Shown: positions 36,947-46,239 of the stretch, piece after piece
How positions within the stretch are numbered: position 1 is the stretch's first letter
How the letters are laid out: each line of letters starts with the position of its first letter
Origin: Burkholderia sp. Ac-20365
Lineage (GTDB): Bacteria > Pseudomonadota > Gammaproteobacteria > Burkholderiales > Burkholderiaceae
NCBI RefSeq assembly: GCF_017104715.1
Contig: NZ_JAAGPI010000022.1
Span: 1 to 64,000 of the forward strand
Reading direction: 5' to 3'
Length of the DNA stretch: 64,000 nt
Made by a program: the position numbers and the translations under genes
Notes under the pieces: model-generated
Databases searched by the model: none
The model's input: the letters and a program-made list of their open reading frames with translations, nothing else
Told to the model about the DNA's origin: nothing

Positions 36947-38167
36947 CTACACCACGTTGCCGAGTTGGATGATGGGAAGGTACATCGCGATCACGAGACC
37001 GCCGACCAGCCCGCCGAGCACGACGATCACGAGCGGCTCGCACAGGCTCGCGAGTCCCGCGATCTTTTCGTCTACCTGACGATCGCTCAGCGTCGCAACG
37101 TCGAGCAGCATCGTGTCGAGCGTGCCCGATTCTTCGGCGACGGCGACCGGCTGCACGATGGCTTCGGGAAAGCATTGCGCTTCGCGCATCGCGGGCGCGA
37201 GCCGCACGCCGCGCTTTAGCTCAGCGGAAATAGCGACAGTCGCGCGATCGAACCACGCGTTGCCCGTTGCGTGCGTGAGCGAATCGAACGCATCGGCGAG
37301 CGGCGTGCCTGCCGACAGCAACGTACCGAGCGCGCGGCTCCAGCGTGCCGCGCACAAGGTTGTCAGCAGCGAGCCGGCGACGGGCAGTCGCAGTGTCGCG
37401 CGGGCGAACTGCAGGCGAGCCGATTCCGAGCGTCGCAATATGCGGCGCATTGCGAACACAATCACGCATGCAGCCGATGCAAGCGGCACGCTCCAGCGTC
37501 CAGCCGCAGCTGACATGGCGAGCACGATTTGCGTCGGCGCAGGCAGCCTGGCGCCGAAGCCGTCGAATATCTGCTTGAACGTCGGAACTACCCAAACAAG
37601 CAGCGCTGCCGTTATCGCGAGCGCGAGCAGCAGGATCGCAACGGGATAAGTGAGCGCGGCACGTACTTTCGCGCGCTGCGCGGCGGCGCGCTCGCGGTCG
37701 TCGGCGAGGCGAGCTAGCACGGCAGGCAGCGCACCCGATGCCTCGCCCACTTCGACAAGCTGGCAATACAGCGCGCCGAACTGCGTCGGGTGGCGCGCAA
37801 GCGCTGCTGAAAAGCCGAGTCCCGTCGTGATATCGCGCGCGAGCGCATTCACGATGCGTGGCATACCTTTGGCGCGCGCCTCTTCTTTCGACGCTTGCGC
37901 CAACAGTTCGAGCGATGACGCAAGCGGCAAGCCGGCGCGCAGCAGACTCGACAGCTGGCGCGTGAACAGTGTCACATCGACAGTGCGCACCTTTGGCTTC
38001 GGCGCCGCGCCACGCGCAATCCATTCGACGGCGTATAGCGCGTCCTGTTTGAGCATCGTGCGCGCGGTTGGAAGATCGGGGGCGATCACGGTTCCGTGCC
38101 GACGCAAGCCGTGTGCGTCGAATGCGCGCCACTCGAAGCGCAGATCCTGCATGGCGGCCGCTGTCAT
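36947..38167 (-). CDS. pilC: Type IV pilus platform protein PilC
   Basis: GspF-family inner-membrane platform for pilus assembly. Two T2SF domains are visible, each with the LLRAGLPLASSLELL-type motif (first near residue 75), and three membrane segments. The start at 38167 overlaps the pilB stop by 4 bp and gives 406 residues; the frame open to 38272 lies inside pilB. No pilin gene is nearby. Confidence 0.92.
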   Translation of the reverse strand: MTAAAMQDLRFEWRAFDAHGLRRHGTVIAPDLPTARTMLKQDALYAVEWIARGAAPKPKVRTVDVTLFTRQLSSLLRAGLPLASSLELLAQASKEEARAKGMPRIVNALARDITTGLGFSAALARHPTQFGALYCQLVEVGEASGALPAVLARLADDRERAAAQRAKVRAALTYPVAILLLALAITAALLVWVVPTFKQIFDGFGARLPAPTQIVLAMSAAAGRWSVPLASAACVIVFAMRRILRRSESARLQFARATLRLPVAGSLLTTLCAARWSRALGTLLSAGTPLADAFDSLTHATGNAWFDRATVAISAELKRGVRLAPAMREAQCFPEAIVQPVAVAEESGTLDTMLLDVATLSDRQVDEKIAGLASLCEPLVIVVLGGLVGGLVIAMYLPIIQLGNVV

Positions 38168-39417
38168 GCGACCTCCGTTGCGCTCAATGCTTCGGCAAGG
38201 CTCGTCGTGCCGTCGAACGCGCGAGCCAATGCGGCTTCTCGCAAGGTCTGCACGCGCTCGACCTGCGAGCATCGAGCGATCTCATGCGTGCCGGCGCGCG
38301 CGACGATGAGTTCGCGCATTGCATCCGAAATCGGCATGACCTGATGGATCCCGACACGCCCGCGAAAGCCGATGCCATGACACGCGTCGCATCCGTGCGG
38401 GAGGTAAGGGCGCCAGTGTGGGATCTGTTCTTCGGAGACGCCGGCCGCACGCAGCGACGCAGGCGTTTCGATCGCAGTTTGACGGCATGTGGGACACAGC
38501 CGCCGCACGAGCCGCTGCGCCGTGACGAGTCGCAATGCGGCCGCGAGGTTGTATGGCTCGACGCCGATGTCGATCAGGCGCGCGATGGCTGCGGGCGCAT
38601 CGTTCGTATGGAGCGTCGACAGGACCAGGTGACCCGTTTGGGCGGCCTTGACGGCGACGTCGGCTGTCTCTTCGTCGCGGATTTCTCCAACCATGATGAC
38701 GTCTGGATCCTGGCGCAGGAACGCCCGCAACGCCACTGCGAACGTCAACCCAGCCTTTTCGCGCACGCTTACCTGGTTGATGCCGGCAAGCTGGATTTCA
38801 GCGGGATCTTCGACCGAGCAGAGATTGCGTGACTCGGCATTCAACAGTTGCAGGAAGCAATACAGCGACATTGTTTTGCCGCTGCCCGTCGGTCCGGTGA
38901 CGAGTACCAATCCGTGCGGCGCGCGGATCGACCTGTCGACGATGTCGCGCTGTTCGGGCGCGAGTCCGAGTGAATCGAGCGAGAGATTGGCGGGCAGCGC
39001 CTCGAGCCTCCGCAGCACGAGCTTTTCACCGAACAAGGTGGGCAGCGAATTCACGCGATAGTCTTCGACGCGGGCCGCCGCGACAGGCAGGCGCAAGCGG
39101 CCGTCCTGCGGCACGCGCCGCTCTGCGATATCCATGCGTGCCAGCACTTTCACGCGCGTGATGAATGCGTCGCGCAAATGCGCAGGCGGCCGCGCGAGTT
39201 CGTGCAGCACGCCGTCGACGCGCAGGCGCATTCGCCAGCCATGCTCCATCGGTTCGATGTGCAGATCGGATGCGTTGAGGCGGGCGGCTTCCTGCAGCGT
39301 GTCGGCAAGCAGGCGGACGGCGGGTGGACTATCTGCGTCGGCCGCGGAGGATTGCAGCGTGTGCCGGTTCGCGCCGGCGTTGGGCGTGGGCGCAGAGGGG
39401 TGAGAAGAAGTGCGCAT
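38164..39417 (-). CDS. pilB: Type IV pilus assembly ATPase PilB (short form)
   Basis: Secretion ATPase that powers pilus extension. Visible are Walker A TGPTGSGKT, the aspartate box SVEDPAEI, Walker B QDPDVIMVGEIRDEE, the histidine box QTGHLVLSTLHTNDA and a tetracysteine site CPTC...CDAC. At 417 residues it lacks the roughly 150-residue N-terminal domain of canonical PilB (about 566) and enters the ATPase fold within the first 50 residues. First gene of the pilB-pilC-pilD-coaE unit. It could also be called GspE-like. Confidence 0.9.
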   Translation of the reverse strand: MRTSSHPSAPTPNAGANRHTLQSSAADADSPPAVRLLADTLQEAARLNASDLHIEPMEHGWRMRLRVDGVLHELARPPAHLRDAFITRVKVLARMDIAERRVPQDGRLRLPVAAARVEDYRVNSLPTLFGEKLVLRRLEALPANLSLDSLGLAPEQRDIVDRSIRAPHGLVLVTGPTGSGKTMSLYCFLQLLNAESRNLCSVEDPAEIQLAGINQVSVREKAGLTFAVALRAFLRQDPDVIMVGEIRDEETADVAVKAAQTGHLVLSTLHTNDAPAAIARLIDIGVEPYNLAAALRLVTAQRLVRRLCPTCRQTAIETPASLRAAGVSEEQIPHWRPYLPHGCDACHGIGFRGRVGIHQVMPISDAMRELIVARAGTHEIARCSQVERVQTLREAALARAFDGTTSLAEALSATEVA

Positions 39418-39512
39418 CGAAAACCGGCTGCGAGCCGCCTGTAAAACATGACGGCTTCATCATCCGGTTTCGCGATTGGGCGCGCTATTCTGCCGAATGG
39501 CCAGGTGCGTGT

Positions 39513-40817
39513 TTAGCGGCCCACCAGACGCTTGATCTTCGAACCCGGCGCGGGACCTGGGCGGAAAACCTTAACTGTTCTGATCGCCTGATCGTCGCTA
39601 CGCAAAACTTCCAGTTTGATGTCGGCGATCTTCACGCAGACATCGCCTTCAGGGATTTCTTCGAGAACTTCCAGGATCAATCCGTTGAGCGTTTTCGGGC
39701 CGTCCGTGGGTAGTTTCAGTTGCAGCCAGCGGTTCAGTTCACGCAAAGGCATGCTGCCCGCGACGATGCATTCGCCTTCCTCGTTCCAGCCGCCGCGCGA
39801 AGAAGCGCTACGCGGCACGGACGTCGTGAATTCGCCGATCAGTTCTTCGATGATGTCCTCGGGCGTCACGAGTCCCTGCAGTTCGCCGTACTCGTCGACG
39901 ACGAGCGCCGTGCGGTGGCGGCTTTCCTGGAAGTATTGAAGTTGCTGGAAGACAGGCGTGCCTGTCGGCACGAAGTACGGCTCGGCGAGCAGTCCACGCA
40001 GCGTTTCGCGTTCCAGTTCCTGGTTGTGCAGCGCGGACAGCGTCTTGCGCACGTGGAGCACGCCGAGCACGCGATCGAAATCGCCCTGATAGACGATCAG
40101 CTTGTTGTGATAGCAGGTTTCGAGTTGATGCAGGATCTGCTCGAACGGCGCGTCGAAGTCGAGCGCCTCGATACGGCGGCGCGGGATCATCACGTCGTCG
40201 ACCGTGATGTTCTCGAGATCGAACAGGTTCAGCAGGATGCTGCGGTGCTTGGTCGGCATGAAGCTGCCGGACTCGAGCACGATGGTGCGCAGCTCTTCCG
40301 TCGACAGGCGCTGATCGTGCGCACCCTTTGTGTTGATATGCAGCACGCGCAGGATGCTGTTCGCGAACAGGTTCACGAACCATATCAGTGGCTTCGACAC
40401 GCGCATCAGCGGCGCGATCAGCAGGCTGGCGGGCAGCGCGATCTTTTCCGGAAACGTCGCGCCGACGATCTTCGGCGTGATTTCCGCGAACACGATGATC
40501 AGAAACGCGACAATCCCTGTCGCGATCGACAGCACGACGTTATTGCTGCCGAACGTATGCAGCGCGATCGACGTCGTCAGGACGGGGATGATCGTGTTGA
40601 ACAGGTTATTGCCGATCAACACGGCGCTCAGCAGTTCATCCGTGCGCGCGAGCAGGCCTTGCGTGGTCTTGGCGCCGAGCGCGCCCTTGGTCGCGAGATG
40701 TTTCAGGCGATGGCGGTTGATCGCCATCATCGCTGTCTCGGTAATGGAGAAGAAACTGGAACAGATAAGAAGCAGGACGACGGCGCCTATTTGCGCCCAT
40801 AAGGGAAGTTGTTCCAC
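39513..40817 (-). CDS. CNNM/CorC-type transporter with CBS domains
   Basis: Inner-membrane protein of the HlyC/CorC (UPF0053) family, relatives of which act in magnesium or other cation efflux. Order: N-terminal DUF21 membrane domain with four hydrophobic segments (about 10-160), two CBS domains (about 200-340, MIPRRRIEALD first), then a CorC_HlyC domain (about 345-430). Length 434 residues with a GTG start. Substrate is unknown. Confidence 0.9.
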   Translation of the reverse strand: MEQLPLWAQIGAVVLLLICSSFFSITETAMMAINRHRLKHLATKGALGAKTTQGLLARTDELLSAVLIGNNLFNTIIPVLTTSIALHTFGSNNVVLSIATGIVAFLIIVFAEITPKIVGATFPEKIALPASLLIAPLMRVSKPLIWFVNLFANSILRVLHINTKGAHDQRLSTEELRTIVLESGSFMPTKHRSILLNLFDLENITVDDVMIPRRRIEALDFDAPFEQILHQLETCYHNKLIVYQGDFDRVLGVLHVRKTLSALHNQELERETLRGLLAEPYFVPTGTPVFQQLQYFQESRHRTALVVDEYGELQGLVTPEDIIEELIGEFTTSVPRSASSRGGWNEEGECIVAGSMPLRELNRWLQLKLPTDGPKTLNGLILEVLEEIPEGDVCVKIADIKLEVLRSDDQAIRTVKVFRPGPAPGSKIKRLVGR

Positions 40818-40941
40818 GCGACGTGAATAAGAGAAGGGGAAGGGATGGGGAGAATATAGCAGAGGGGCTCGGAGCCCTCAGTAGGCGGACGACAAGCTGT
40901 GCGCAGTACGCTTTTGCCGCCTGCCGTGAACGACAGGCGAA

Positions 40942-40968
40942 AAAAAACCGCGCATTGCGCGGTTTTTT
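40942..40968 (-). terminator. Terminator of tRNA-Pro, bidirectional
   Basis: A near-perfect stem (AAAAAACCGCGC with GCGCGGTTTTTT, loop ATT) lies immediately 3' of the tRNA on the minus strand and is followed by a U-run in either direction. Confidence 0.88.
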
Positions 40969-40975
40969 CAAAATC

Positions 40976-41052
40976 TGGTCGGGGTGAGAGGATTCGAACC
41001 TCCGGCCTCTACGTCCCGAACGTAGCGCTCTACCAGGCTAAGCTACACCCCG
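40976..41052 (-). tRNA. tRNA-Pro (CGG)
   Basis: Cloverleaf read on the minus strand: acceptor CGGGGTG pairs with CACCCCG, D-arm TAGCTTAGCCTGGTAGAGC region, anticodon stem CTACG/CGTAG around the loop TTCGGGA with anticodon CGG, T-arm GGAGG TTCGAAT CCTCT. The CCA end is encoded. 77 nt. Other proline isoacceptors must lie elsewhere. Confidence 0.96.
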
Positions 41053-41101
41053 ATTTGGTACTGCAAACTCGATTCAGACTGATCCGACGTTTTAGTCTTG
41101 T

Positions 41102-42094
41102 TTAAGACTGCCTCGTCGTCGAGTAAGAACATAATTCTAGCAGGCTTTCTTTGTAAATGGAATCAGGAAATGAAGAAATTGCTGCGGCAGCTGCCTGCGC
41201 TTCCTGCTTCGCACATTCCAGCGTGTGATCCAGAGCGCCCGAACGCGTGATCGCCTCGAAAATTTCATCGAAACGGTCGGTGCCGCCTTGCTCGATCGCT
41301 TCGCGTGCGAGTGCCGACTGTTCCGGTGTGCCGCGCTCGATCAGATAGATGAGCGGCAGCGTCGGCTTGCCTTCGCGCAAATCGTCGCCGGCGTTCTTAC
41401 CCATCGATTCCGCCGTGCCCGTGTAATCGAGCCAGTCGTCCATGATCTGGAACGACGTGCCGATGCGCCGGCCAAACTCGGCGGCCGCTGCTTCCGTCGT
41501 TGCGTCCGAGCCGGCCAGCACGGCGCCCAATTGGGCGGCCGCTTCGAACAGCTTGGCCGTCTTGTAGCGGATCACCTGCATGTAACGCGCTTCGTCGACG
41601 TCGGCGTCGTGCATGTTCAGCAACTGCAGCACTTCGCCTTCGGAGATGATGTTGGTCGCTTCCGAAAGAATCTCCATGACGCGCATCTTCCCGACACCGA
41701 CCATCATCTGGAACGAGCGGGAATACAGGAAGTCGCCGACCAGCACGCTCGCCGCGTTGCCGAACAGCGCGTTCGCCGTCTGGCGGCCGCGCCGCAGATC
41801 GGACTCGTCGACGACGTCGTCATGCAGCAAGGTTGCTGTGTGGATGAACTCGACGACAGCCGCCAGTTCGTGCCGATGCCCCGTCCGGTCGCCGAGCGCT
41901 CCCGCCACGAGCAGGAGCAGCGCGGGCCTAAGCCGCTTGCCTCCGGCACTGATGATGTACTCGGAGATCTGGTTGATCAGCATCACCTCGGACGCCAGAC
42001 GGTGCCGGATGACGCGGTTCACCTGCTGCATGTCTTCGGCGATCGGAGCGAGCAGATTGGCTGCGTTGGGGGTGGGGGTGGCGGTTGACGACAT
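41102..42094 (-). CDS. ispB: Octaprenyl diphosphate synthase
   Basis: Trans-isoprenyl diphosphate synthase that makes the side chain of ubiquinone. The first aspartate-rich motif LLHDDVVDESD (near residue 90) and the second FQIMDDWLDY (near 216) are intact. Length 330 residues. Divergent from the rplU-rpmA unit, as is common in proteobacteria. The exact chain length (C40) is inferred from family. Confidence 0.93.
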   Translation of the reverse strand: MSSTATPTPNAANLLAPIAEDMQQVNRVIRHRLASEVMLINQISEYIISAGGKRLRPALLLLVAGALGDRTGHRHELAAVVEFIHTATLLHDDVVDESDLRRGRQTANALFGNAASVLVGDFLYSRSFQMMVGVGKMRVMEILSEATNIISEGEVLQLLNMHDADVDEARYMQVIRYKTAKLFEAAAQLGAVLAGSDATTEAAAAEFGRRIGTSFQIMDDWLDYTGTAESMGKNAGDDLREGKPTLPLIYLIERGTPEQSALAREAIEQGGTDRFDEIFEAITRSGALDHTLECAKQEAQAAAAAISSFPDSIYKESLLELCSYSTTRQS

Positions 42095-42249
42095 GGTGAC
42101 GAATTCGGGTAGTGCCGCGAATTATAAGGCGAACTGCGGCATTTCCGTGCCAGACGCCGTTCGAGCATGGCTGTTTTGGCCCGTTTGCACGTTGTTCCCC
42201 CGCATTTGTCGCGCGCGGGACGCCCGGACATGGTCATTGTCAACCGGTT

Positions 42250-42278
42250 TTGACCGCGCAGCTAACTCTATGTATAAT
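42250..42278 (+). promoter_or_regulatory. Strong sigma-70 promoter of rplU-rpmA
   Basis: TTGACC (42250-42255), 17-bp spacer, TATAAT (42273-42278), 54 bp before the rplU start. The leader contains a G/C-rich inverted segment (about 42285-42309) that might form a regulatory hairpin. Confidence 0.88.
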
Positions 42279-42332
42279 CGAGGGTTTCCGCGCGTGGTGC
42301 GTGGGGAAAATGAATCCAGAGTGAGGTTTTCA

Positions 42333-42644
42333 ATGTACGCGGTCATAAAAACCGGCGGCAAGCAGTACAAAGTTGCTGTCGGCGAAAAACTTAAAGTAGA
42401 ACAGATACCGGCAGACATTGACGCTGAAATCACGCTCGACCAGGTTCTCGCAGTAGGCGAAGGCGAATCGATTAAGTTCGGTACGCCGCTGGTCAGTGGG
42501 GCTTCCGTCAAGGCTACCGTCGTCTCCCAAGGTCGTCACAAAAAAGTGACCATCTTCAAGATGCGCCGTCGGAAGCACTACCAGAAGCATGGCGGCCATC
42601 GCCAGAACTACACCGAACTGCGCATCGACGCGATCAACGCGTAA
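42333..42644 (+). CDS. rplU: 50S ribosomal protein L21
   Basis: Binds 23S rRNA in the large subunit. Starts MYAVIKTGGKQYKV and contains the L21 signature near FKMRRRKHYQKHGGHRQ. The start at 42333 follows GTGAGGTTT and gives 103 residues, the E. coli length; the frame open upstream is antisense to ispB. Co-transcribed with rpmA 24 bp downstream. Confidence 0.97.
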   Translation: MYAVIKTGGKQYKVAVGEKLKVEQIPADIDAEITLDQVLAVGEGESIKFGTPLVSGASVKATVVSQGRHKKVTIFKMRRRKHYQKHGGHRQNYTELRIDAINA

Positions 42645-42668
42645 GCGCATCGGGCAAGGAGCTAACAA

Positions 42669-42932
42669 ATGGCACACAAAAAAGCAGGCGGATCGTCCCG
42701 GAACGGCCGCGACTCCGAGTCGAAACGACTTGGCGTGAAAGTGTACGGCGGTCAGGCAATCCTGGCTGGCGGCATCATCGTGCGTCAACGCGGCACGCGT
42801 ATGCACCCGGGCGAAAACGTCGGCATCGGCAAGGATCACACCTTGTTCGCGCTGACGGACGGCCACGTCAAGTTCACGACGAAGGGCGCCGGCAAGAAGC
42901 ATCTGGTCAACGTCGTCCCGGTTGCTGCCTGA
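42669..42932 (+). CDS. rpmA: 50S ribosomal protein L27
   Basis: Its N-terminus reaches the peptidyl transferase centre. MAHKKAGGSSRNGRDSESKR is a full match to the family start without a cleavable lead. Length 87 residues. Preceded by AAGGAG and followed by a strong terminator. Confidence 0.97.
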   Translation: MAHKKAGGSSRNGRDSESKRLGVKVYGGQAILAGGIIVRQRGTRMHPGENVGIGKDHTLFALTDGHVKFTTKGAGKKHLVNVVPVAA

Positions 42933-42964
42933 GTTTAGTCAGGCACGGGCTTCAGGACCGGAAA

Positions 42965-42997
42965 AAAGGCCCCGCGAAGTTTGCGGGGCCTTTTTGT
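42965..42997 (+). terminator. Terminator after rpmA
   Basis: An 11-bp stem (42965-42975 with 42983-42993), 7-nt loop, then a U-tract. 32 bp past the rpmA stop. Confidence 0.92.
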
Positions 42998-43153
42998 TTG
43001 CGGGTTGCCTCGGGCTTTTGCTCGCGAACCTGCAGCGTCGCGGCGTCACATTGTCGCGAATGGACAAGAATCAGACTCAAACTGGCCGTTCGGCCAATGG
43101 TGCGCGCGCGTCACGCGCGGCAAAATAGCAATACCTACGGGACGGAGTAACGC

Positions 43154-44266
43154 ATGAAGTTCATTGACGAAGCGAGGATCGAAGTCATCGCCGGCGACGG
43201 AGGAGATGGCAGCGCGTCGATGCGCCGCGAGAAATTCGTCCCGTTCGGCGGTCCGGACGGCGGCGACGGCGGCCGTGGCGGCAGCGTCTTTGCAGTCGCA
43301 GACCGCAACATCAACACGCTGATCGACTACCGCTACGCGAAAAAGCATCAGGCGCGCAACGGCGAAAACGGCCGCGGCTCGGACTGCTACGGCAAGGGCG
43401 GCGACGATATTACGCTGCGTATGCCCGTCGGCACGATCATCACTGACATGGATACCGGCGAGCTGATCGCCGACCTGACCGAGCACAACCAGGCCGTGCG
43501 TATTGCCGAGGGTGGCGCGGGCGGTCTTGGCAACCTGCACTTCAAATCGAGTACGAATCGCGCGCCGCGCCAGAAGACGGACGGCAAGCCGGGTGAGCGC
43601 CGCATGGTGCGCCTCGAACTGAAGGTGCTGGCTGATGTTGGTTTGCTCGGCATGCCGAACGCGGGTAAATCGACATTCATTTCGTCGGTGTCGAACGCGA
43701 GGCCGAAGATCGCCGACTATCCGTTCACGACGCTTGCGCCGAATCTGGGCGTGGTGCGCGTCGGGCCGAGCCGCAGCTTCGTGATCGCCGATATTCCCGG
43801 GCTGATCGAAGGCGCGGCGGAAGGCGCGGGCCTCGGCCACCAGTTTCTGCGTCACTTGCAGCGCACGGGTCTGCTGCTGCACATCGTCGATCTCGCACCG
43901 TTCGACGAAGCCGTTGATCCCGTCGTGGAAGCAAGGGCCATCGTCAACGAACTCCGCAAATACGATGAAGAGCTGTACAGCAAGCCGCGCTGGCTCGTGC
44001 TGAACAAGCTCGACATGGTTCCCGAGGAAGAGCGCGAAGCGCGTGTCGCCAAATTCCTGAAAGACTTTGAATGGGAAGGCCCGGTCTTCGAAATCTCGGC
44101 CTTGACGGGCCAAGGGTGCGAAAACCTGTGCTATGCGGTGTATGACTACATCTCCGAGCACTCGGATGCGCAGCGCGCGGCGGAAGCCGAAGATCTGGCC
44201 GCGGACGTGCGTTTCCGCGAGCAGCAGGCTGGTGGCGCGAGCGCACCCGCCGAGCCGCAGGAGTAA
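43154..44266 (+). CDS. obgE: Obg family GTPase
   Basis: Essential GTPase in 50S assembly and growth control. N-terminal glycine-rich Obg fold (about 1-158), then the G domain with GMPNAGKST (G1, near 166), DIPGLIEGA (G3) and NKLDM (G4), and an acidic A/E-rich tail. Length 370 residues. The start at 43154 is preceded by GGAG. Follows rplU-rpmA as in most proteobacteria but after a terminator, so it probably has its own promoter too. Confidence 0.96.
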   Translation: MKFIDEARIEVIAGDGGDGSASMRREKFVPFGGPDGGDGGRGGSVFAVADRNINTLIDYRYAKKHQARNGENGRGSDCYGKGGDDITLRMPVGTIITDMDTGELIADLTEHNQAVRIAEGGAGGLGNLHFKSSTNRAPRQKTDGKPGERRMVRLELKVLADVGLLGMPNAGKSTFISSVSNARPKIADYPFTTLAPNLGVVRVGPSRSFVIADIPGLIEGAAEGAGLGHQFLRHLQRTGLLLHIVDLAPFDEAVDPVVEARAIVNELRKYDEELYSKPRWLVLNKLDMVPEEEREARVAKFLKDFEWEGPVFEISALTGQGCENLCYAVYDYISEHSDAQRAAEAEDLAADVRFREQQAGGASAPAEPQE

Positions 44267-44280
44267 AGAGCCGTACCTGG

Positions 44281-44292
44281 ATGCCGGCGCAC
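44281..44292 (+). repeat. Recurrent intergenic 12-mer ATGCCGGCGCAC
   Basis: Second copy of the motif in the window, in the 72-bp obgE-proB spacer. Followed by GCATGCGCCGGT, with which it can pair as an imperfect hairpin. Confidence 0.55.
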
Positions 44293-44338
44293 TCCCAGCA
44301 TGCGCCGGTCTTACGAATCATCTTGGAGACCGCGCACA

Positions 44339-45457
44339 ATGCGTTCCGTTATCGCAGATTCCAGGCGATTGGTGGTGAAAGTCGGCTCGAGCCTCGTCAC
44401 GAATGACGGGCGCGGGCTCGATCACACGGCGATTGGCCGCTGGGCCGCCCAGATTGCCGCGTTGCGCGAGCAGGGCAAGGAAGTCGTGCTCGTCAGTTCG
44501 GGCGCGATCGCCGAGGGCATGCAGCGTCTTGGCTGGACGAAACGTCCGCGTGAAATCGACGAACTGCAGGCAGCCGCTGCCGTGGGGCAGATGGGCCTGG
44601 CGCAGGTTTATGAAAGCCGCTTCGCAGAGCATTCGATCCGCACCGCGCAGATTCTGCTGACCCACGCCGATCTGGCCGATCGCGAGCGCTACCTCAATGC
44701 GCGTTCCACGCTGTTGACCTTGCTGCGTCTTGGCGTCGTGCCGATCATCAACGAGAACGACACCGTCGTCACCGACGAAATCAAGTTCGGCGACAACGAC
44801 ACGCTCGGCGCGCTGGTCGCAAACCTGATCGAAGGCGATGCGCTGATCATCCTCACCGACCAGCAAGGTCTCTTCACCGCCGATCCCCGTAAAGACCCGA
44901 GCGCAACGCTCGTCCAGCAGGCCGACGCCGGCACGCCGGAGCTCGAGGCGATGGCGGGCGGCGCGGGTTCGAGCATCGGCCGTGGCGGCATGCTGACCAA
45001 GATTCTCGCGGCGAAGCGCGCGGCGCATAGCGGCGCGAACACCGTGATCGCGAGCGGCCGCGAAGCGGACGTGCTCGCGCGACTCGCATCGGGTGAAGCG
45101 ATCGGGACGCAACTGATCGCGCGCACGGCTCGCATGGCTGCGCGCAAGCAATGGATGGCGGATCACCTTCAGGTGCGTGGGCACGTGGTCATCGACGACG
45201 GTGCGGTCGAAAAGCTCACAGAAGGCGGCAAGAGTCTGCTGCCAATCGGCGTGGTCGGCGTGCAGGGTGCGTTTGCGCGCGGCGAGGTGATCGCGTGTCT
45301 GAGCCCGTCGGGGCGCGAGGTCGCGCGCGGATTGACGAACTACAGCAGCGCGGAGACGAAGCTGATCCAGCGTCGTCCGAGCGGCGAGATCGAAACCGTG
45401 CTGGGTTACATGCTCGAGCCCGAGTTGATCCATCGGGACAATCTGGTGCTCGTCTAG
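44339..45457 (+). CDS. proB: Glutamate 5-kinase
   Basis: First step of proline synthesis. Amino acid kinase domain (about 1-255) with VVKVGSSLVTN at the N-terminus and NENDTV, followed by a C-terminal PUA domain (about 275-370). The start at 44339 gives 372 residues (MRSVIADSRR). proA is not adjacent. Confidence 0.95.
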   Translation: MRSVIADSRRLVVKVGSSLVTNDGRGLDHTAIGRWAAQIAALREQGKEVVLVSSGAIAEGMQRLGWTKRPREIDELQAAAAVGQMGLAQVYESRFAEHSIRTAQILLTHADLADRERYLNARSTLLTLLRLGVVPIINENDTVVTDEIKFGDNDTLGALVANLIEGDALIILTDQQGLFTADPRKDPSATLVQQADAGTPELEAMAGGAGSSIGRGGMLTKILAAKRAAHSGANTVIASGREADVLARLASGEAIGTQLIARTARMAARKQWMADHLQVRGHVVIDDGAVEKLTEGGKSLLPIGVVGVQGAFARGEVIACLSPSGREVARGLTNYSSAETKLIQRRPSGEIETVLGYMLEPELIHRDNLVLV

Positions 45458-45483
45458 AACCGTTTGCGTCCGCGAAACTCACA

Positions 45484-45521
45484 AAAAAAGCCGTCCCATC
45501 GCAAGATGAAACGGCTTTTTT
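45484..45521. terminator. Bidirectional terminator between proB and the CNP1-like gene
   Basis: AAAAAAGCCGT (45484-45494) pairs with ACGGCTTTTTT (45511-45521) and an inner ATC/GAT closes a GCAA loop. A- and T-tracts on both sides serve both converging genes. Confidence 0.9.
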
Positions 45522-45582
45522 GTTGTGTCTGCATCAAGACCGGGACGCCGCAAAATTCGCCTCGCGCGGCCCGAAGTCCGCT

Positions 45583-46164
45583 TCAGCCGCGGATCAGCGT
45601 ACTGTTTGTGCGCTTGTACTTGATGTTGTTCAGAATCACATCCGCCTTGCCGACAGGCAGTTTGCTCGTGCAGAAGTAATCCTGATACAGCGCCGCGTGA
45701 TACGCGTTCAGATCGCCATTTTCGATACGCGTCCACTCATTCTCGACCGTGCGGTCCCAGCCGTCGTGGTCCGCATTGAGACCCGCATACAGCTTCCACG
45801 AGTAATCCTCGCAGCGAATCCCTTCGTAATTCACGTTGCGGGCACCGCTCGGGCTCGTGATGACCACCGTGTAGCGGATCACACCGTCGCTATCGACCGT
45901 CAGCGACTTGTCGTCGAGCGCGAATTGCAGCGGTGTGTTCTGCGAAACGTTGAACGGCAGCAGATTGCCCGGCTGCGGCATGGACGGAAGCGTATCGACT
46001 TTCTTTTCGGTCCACGTCGACGGCCGGTCGAAAAGATACTGAAAGTCGCTCTTGGGTCCTTCGGACTTGGAGGCGTCAGTCGTAGTGGGATTCTTGGTGC
46101 TCGAACAACCAGCCAGCAGAACGCCCGCGGCGACGCACGCCACGGCGAAAGCAGATACTTTCAA
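45583..46164 (-). CDS. CNP1-like family lipoprotein
   Basis: Predicted outer-membrane or periplasmic lipoprotein of the CNP1-like family (found mainly in Betaproteobacteria, named after a neisserial protein). A signal peptide ends in the lipobox LLAGC (lipidated Cys about residue 20). Length 193 residues. Two further cysteines (in RCEDYSW and YFCTSK) might form a disulfide. Function unknown. Downstream of rppH on the same strand. Confidence 0.82.
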   Translation of the reverse strand: MKVSAFAVACVAAGVLLAGCSSTKNPTTTDASKSEGPKSDFQYLFDRPSTWTEKKVDTLPSMPQPGNLLPFNVSQNTPLQFALDDKSLTVDSDGVIRYTVVITSPSGARNVNYEGIRCEDYSWKLYAGLNADHDGWDRTVENEWTRIENGDLNAYHAALYQDYFCTSKLPVGKADVILNNIKYKRTNSTLIRG

Positions 46165-46198
46165 AGTGATTTCCTCGAAACGCCGGCGCAGCGTGTCT

Positions 46199-46224
46199 CA
46201 CGCCGCACCGGCAGATGCGGCGTG
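46199..46224 (-). other. Hairpin between rppH and the CNP1-like gene
   Basis: A perfect 9-bp stem (46199-46207 with 46216-46224) around an 8-nt loop. No U-tract, so it may be a stability element or partial terminator. Confidence 0.4.
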
Positions 46225-46239
46225 GACAGCCGCTTGGCG

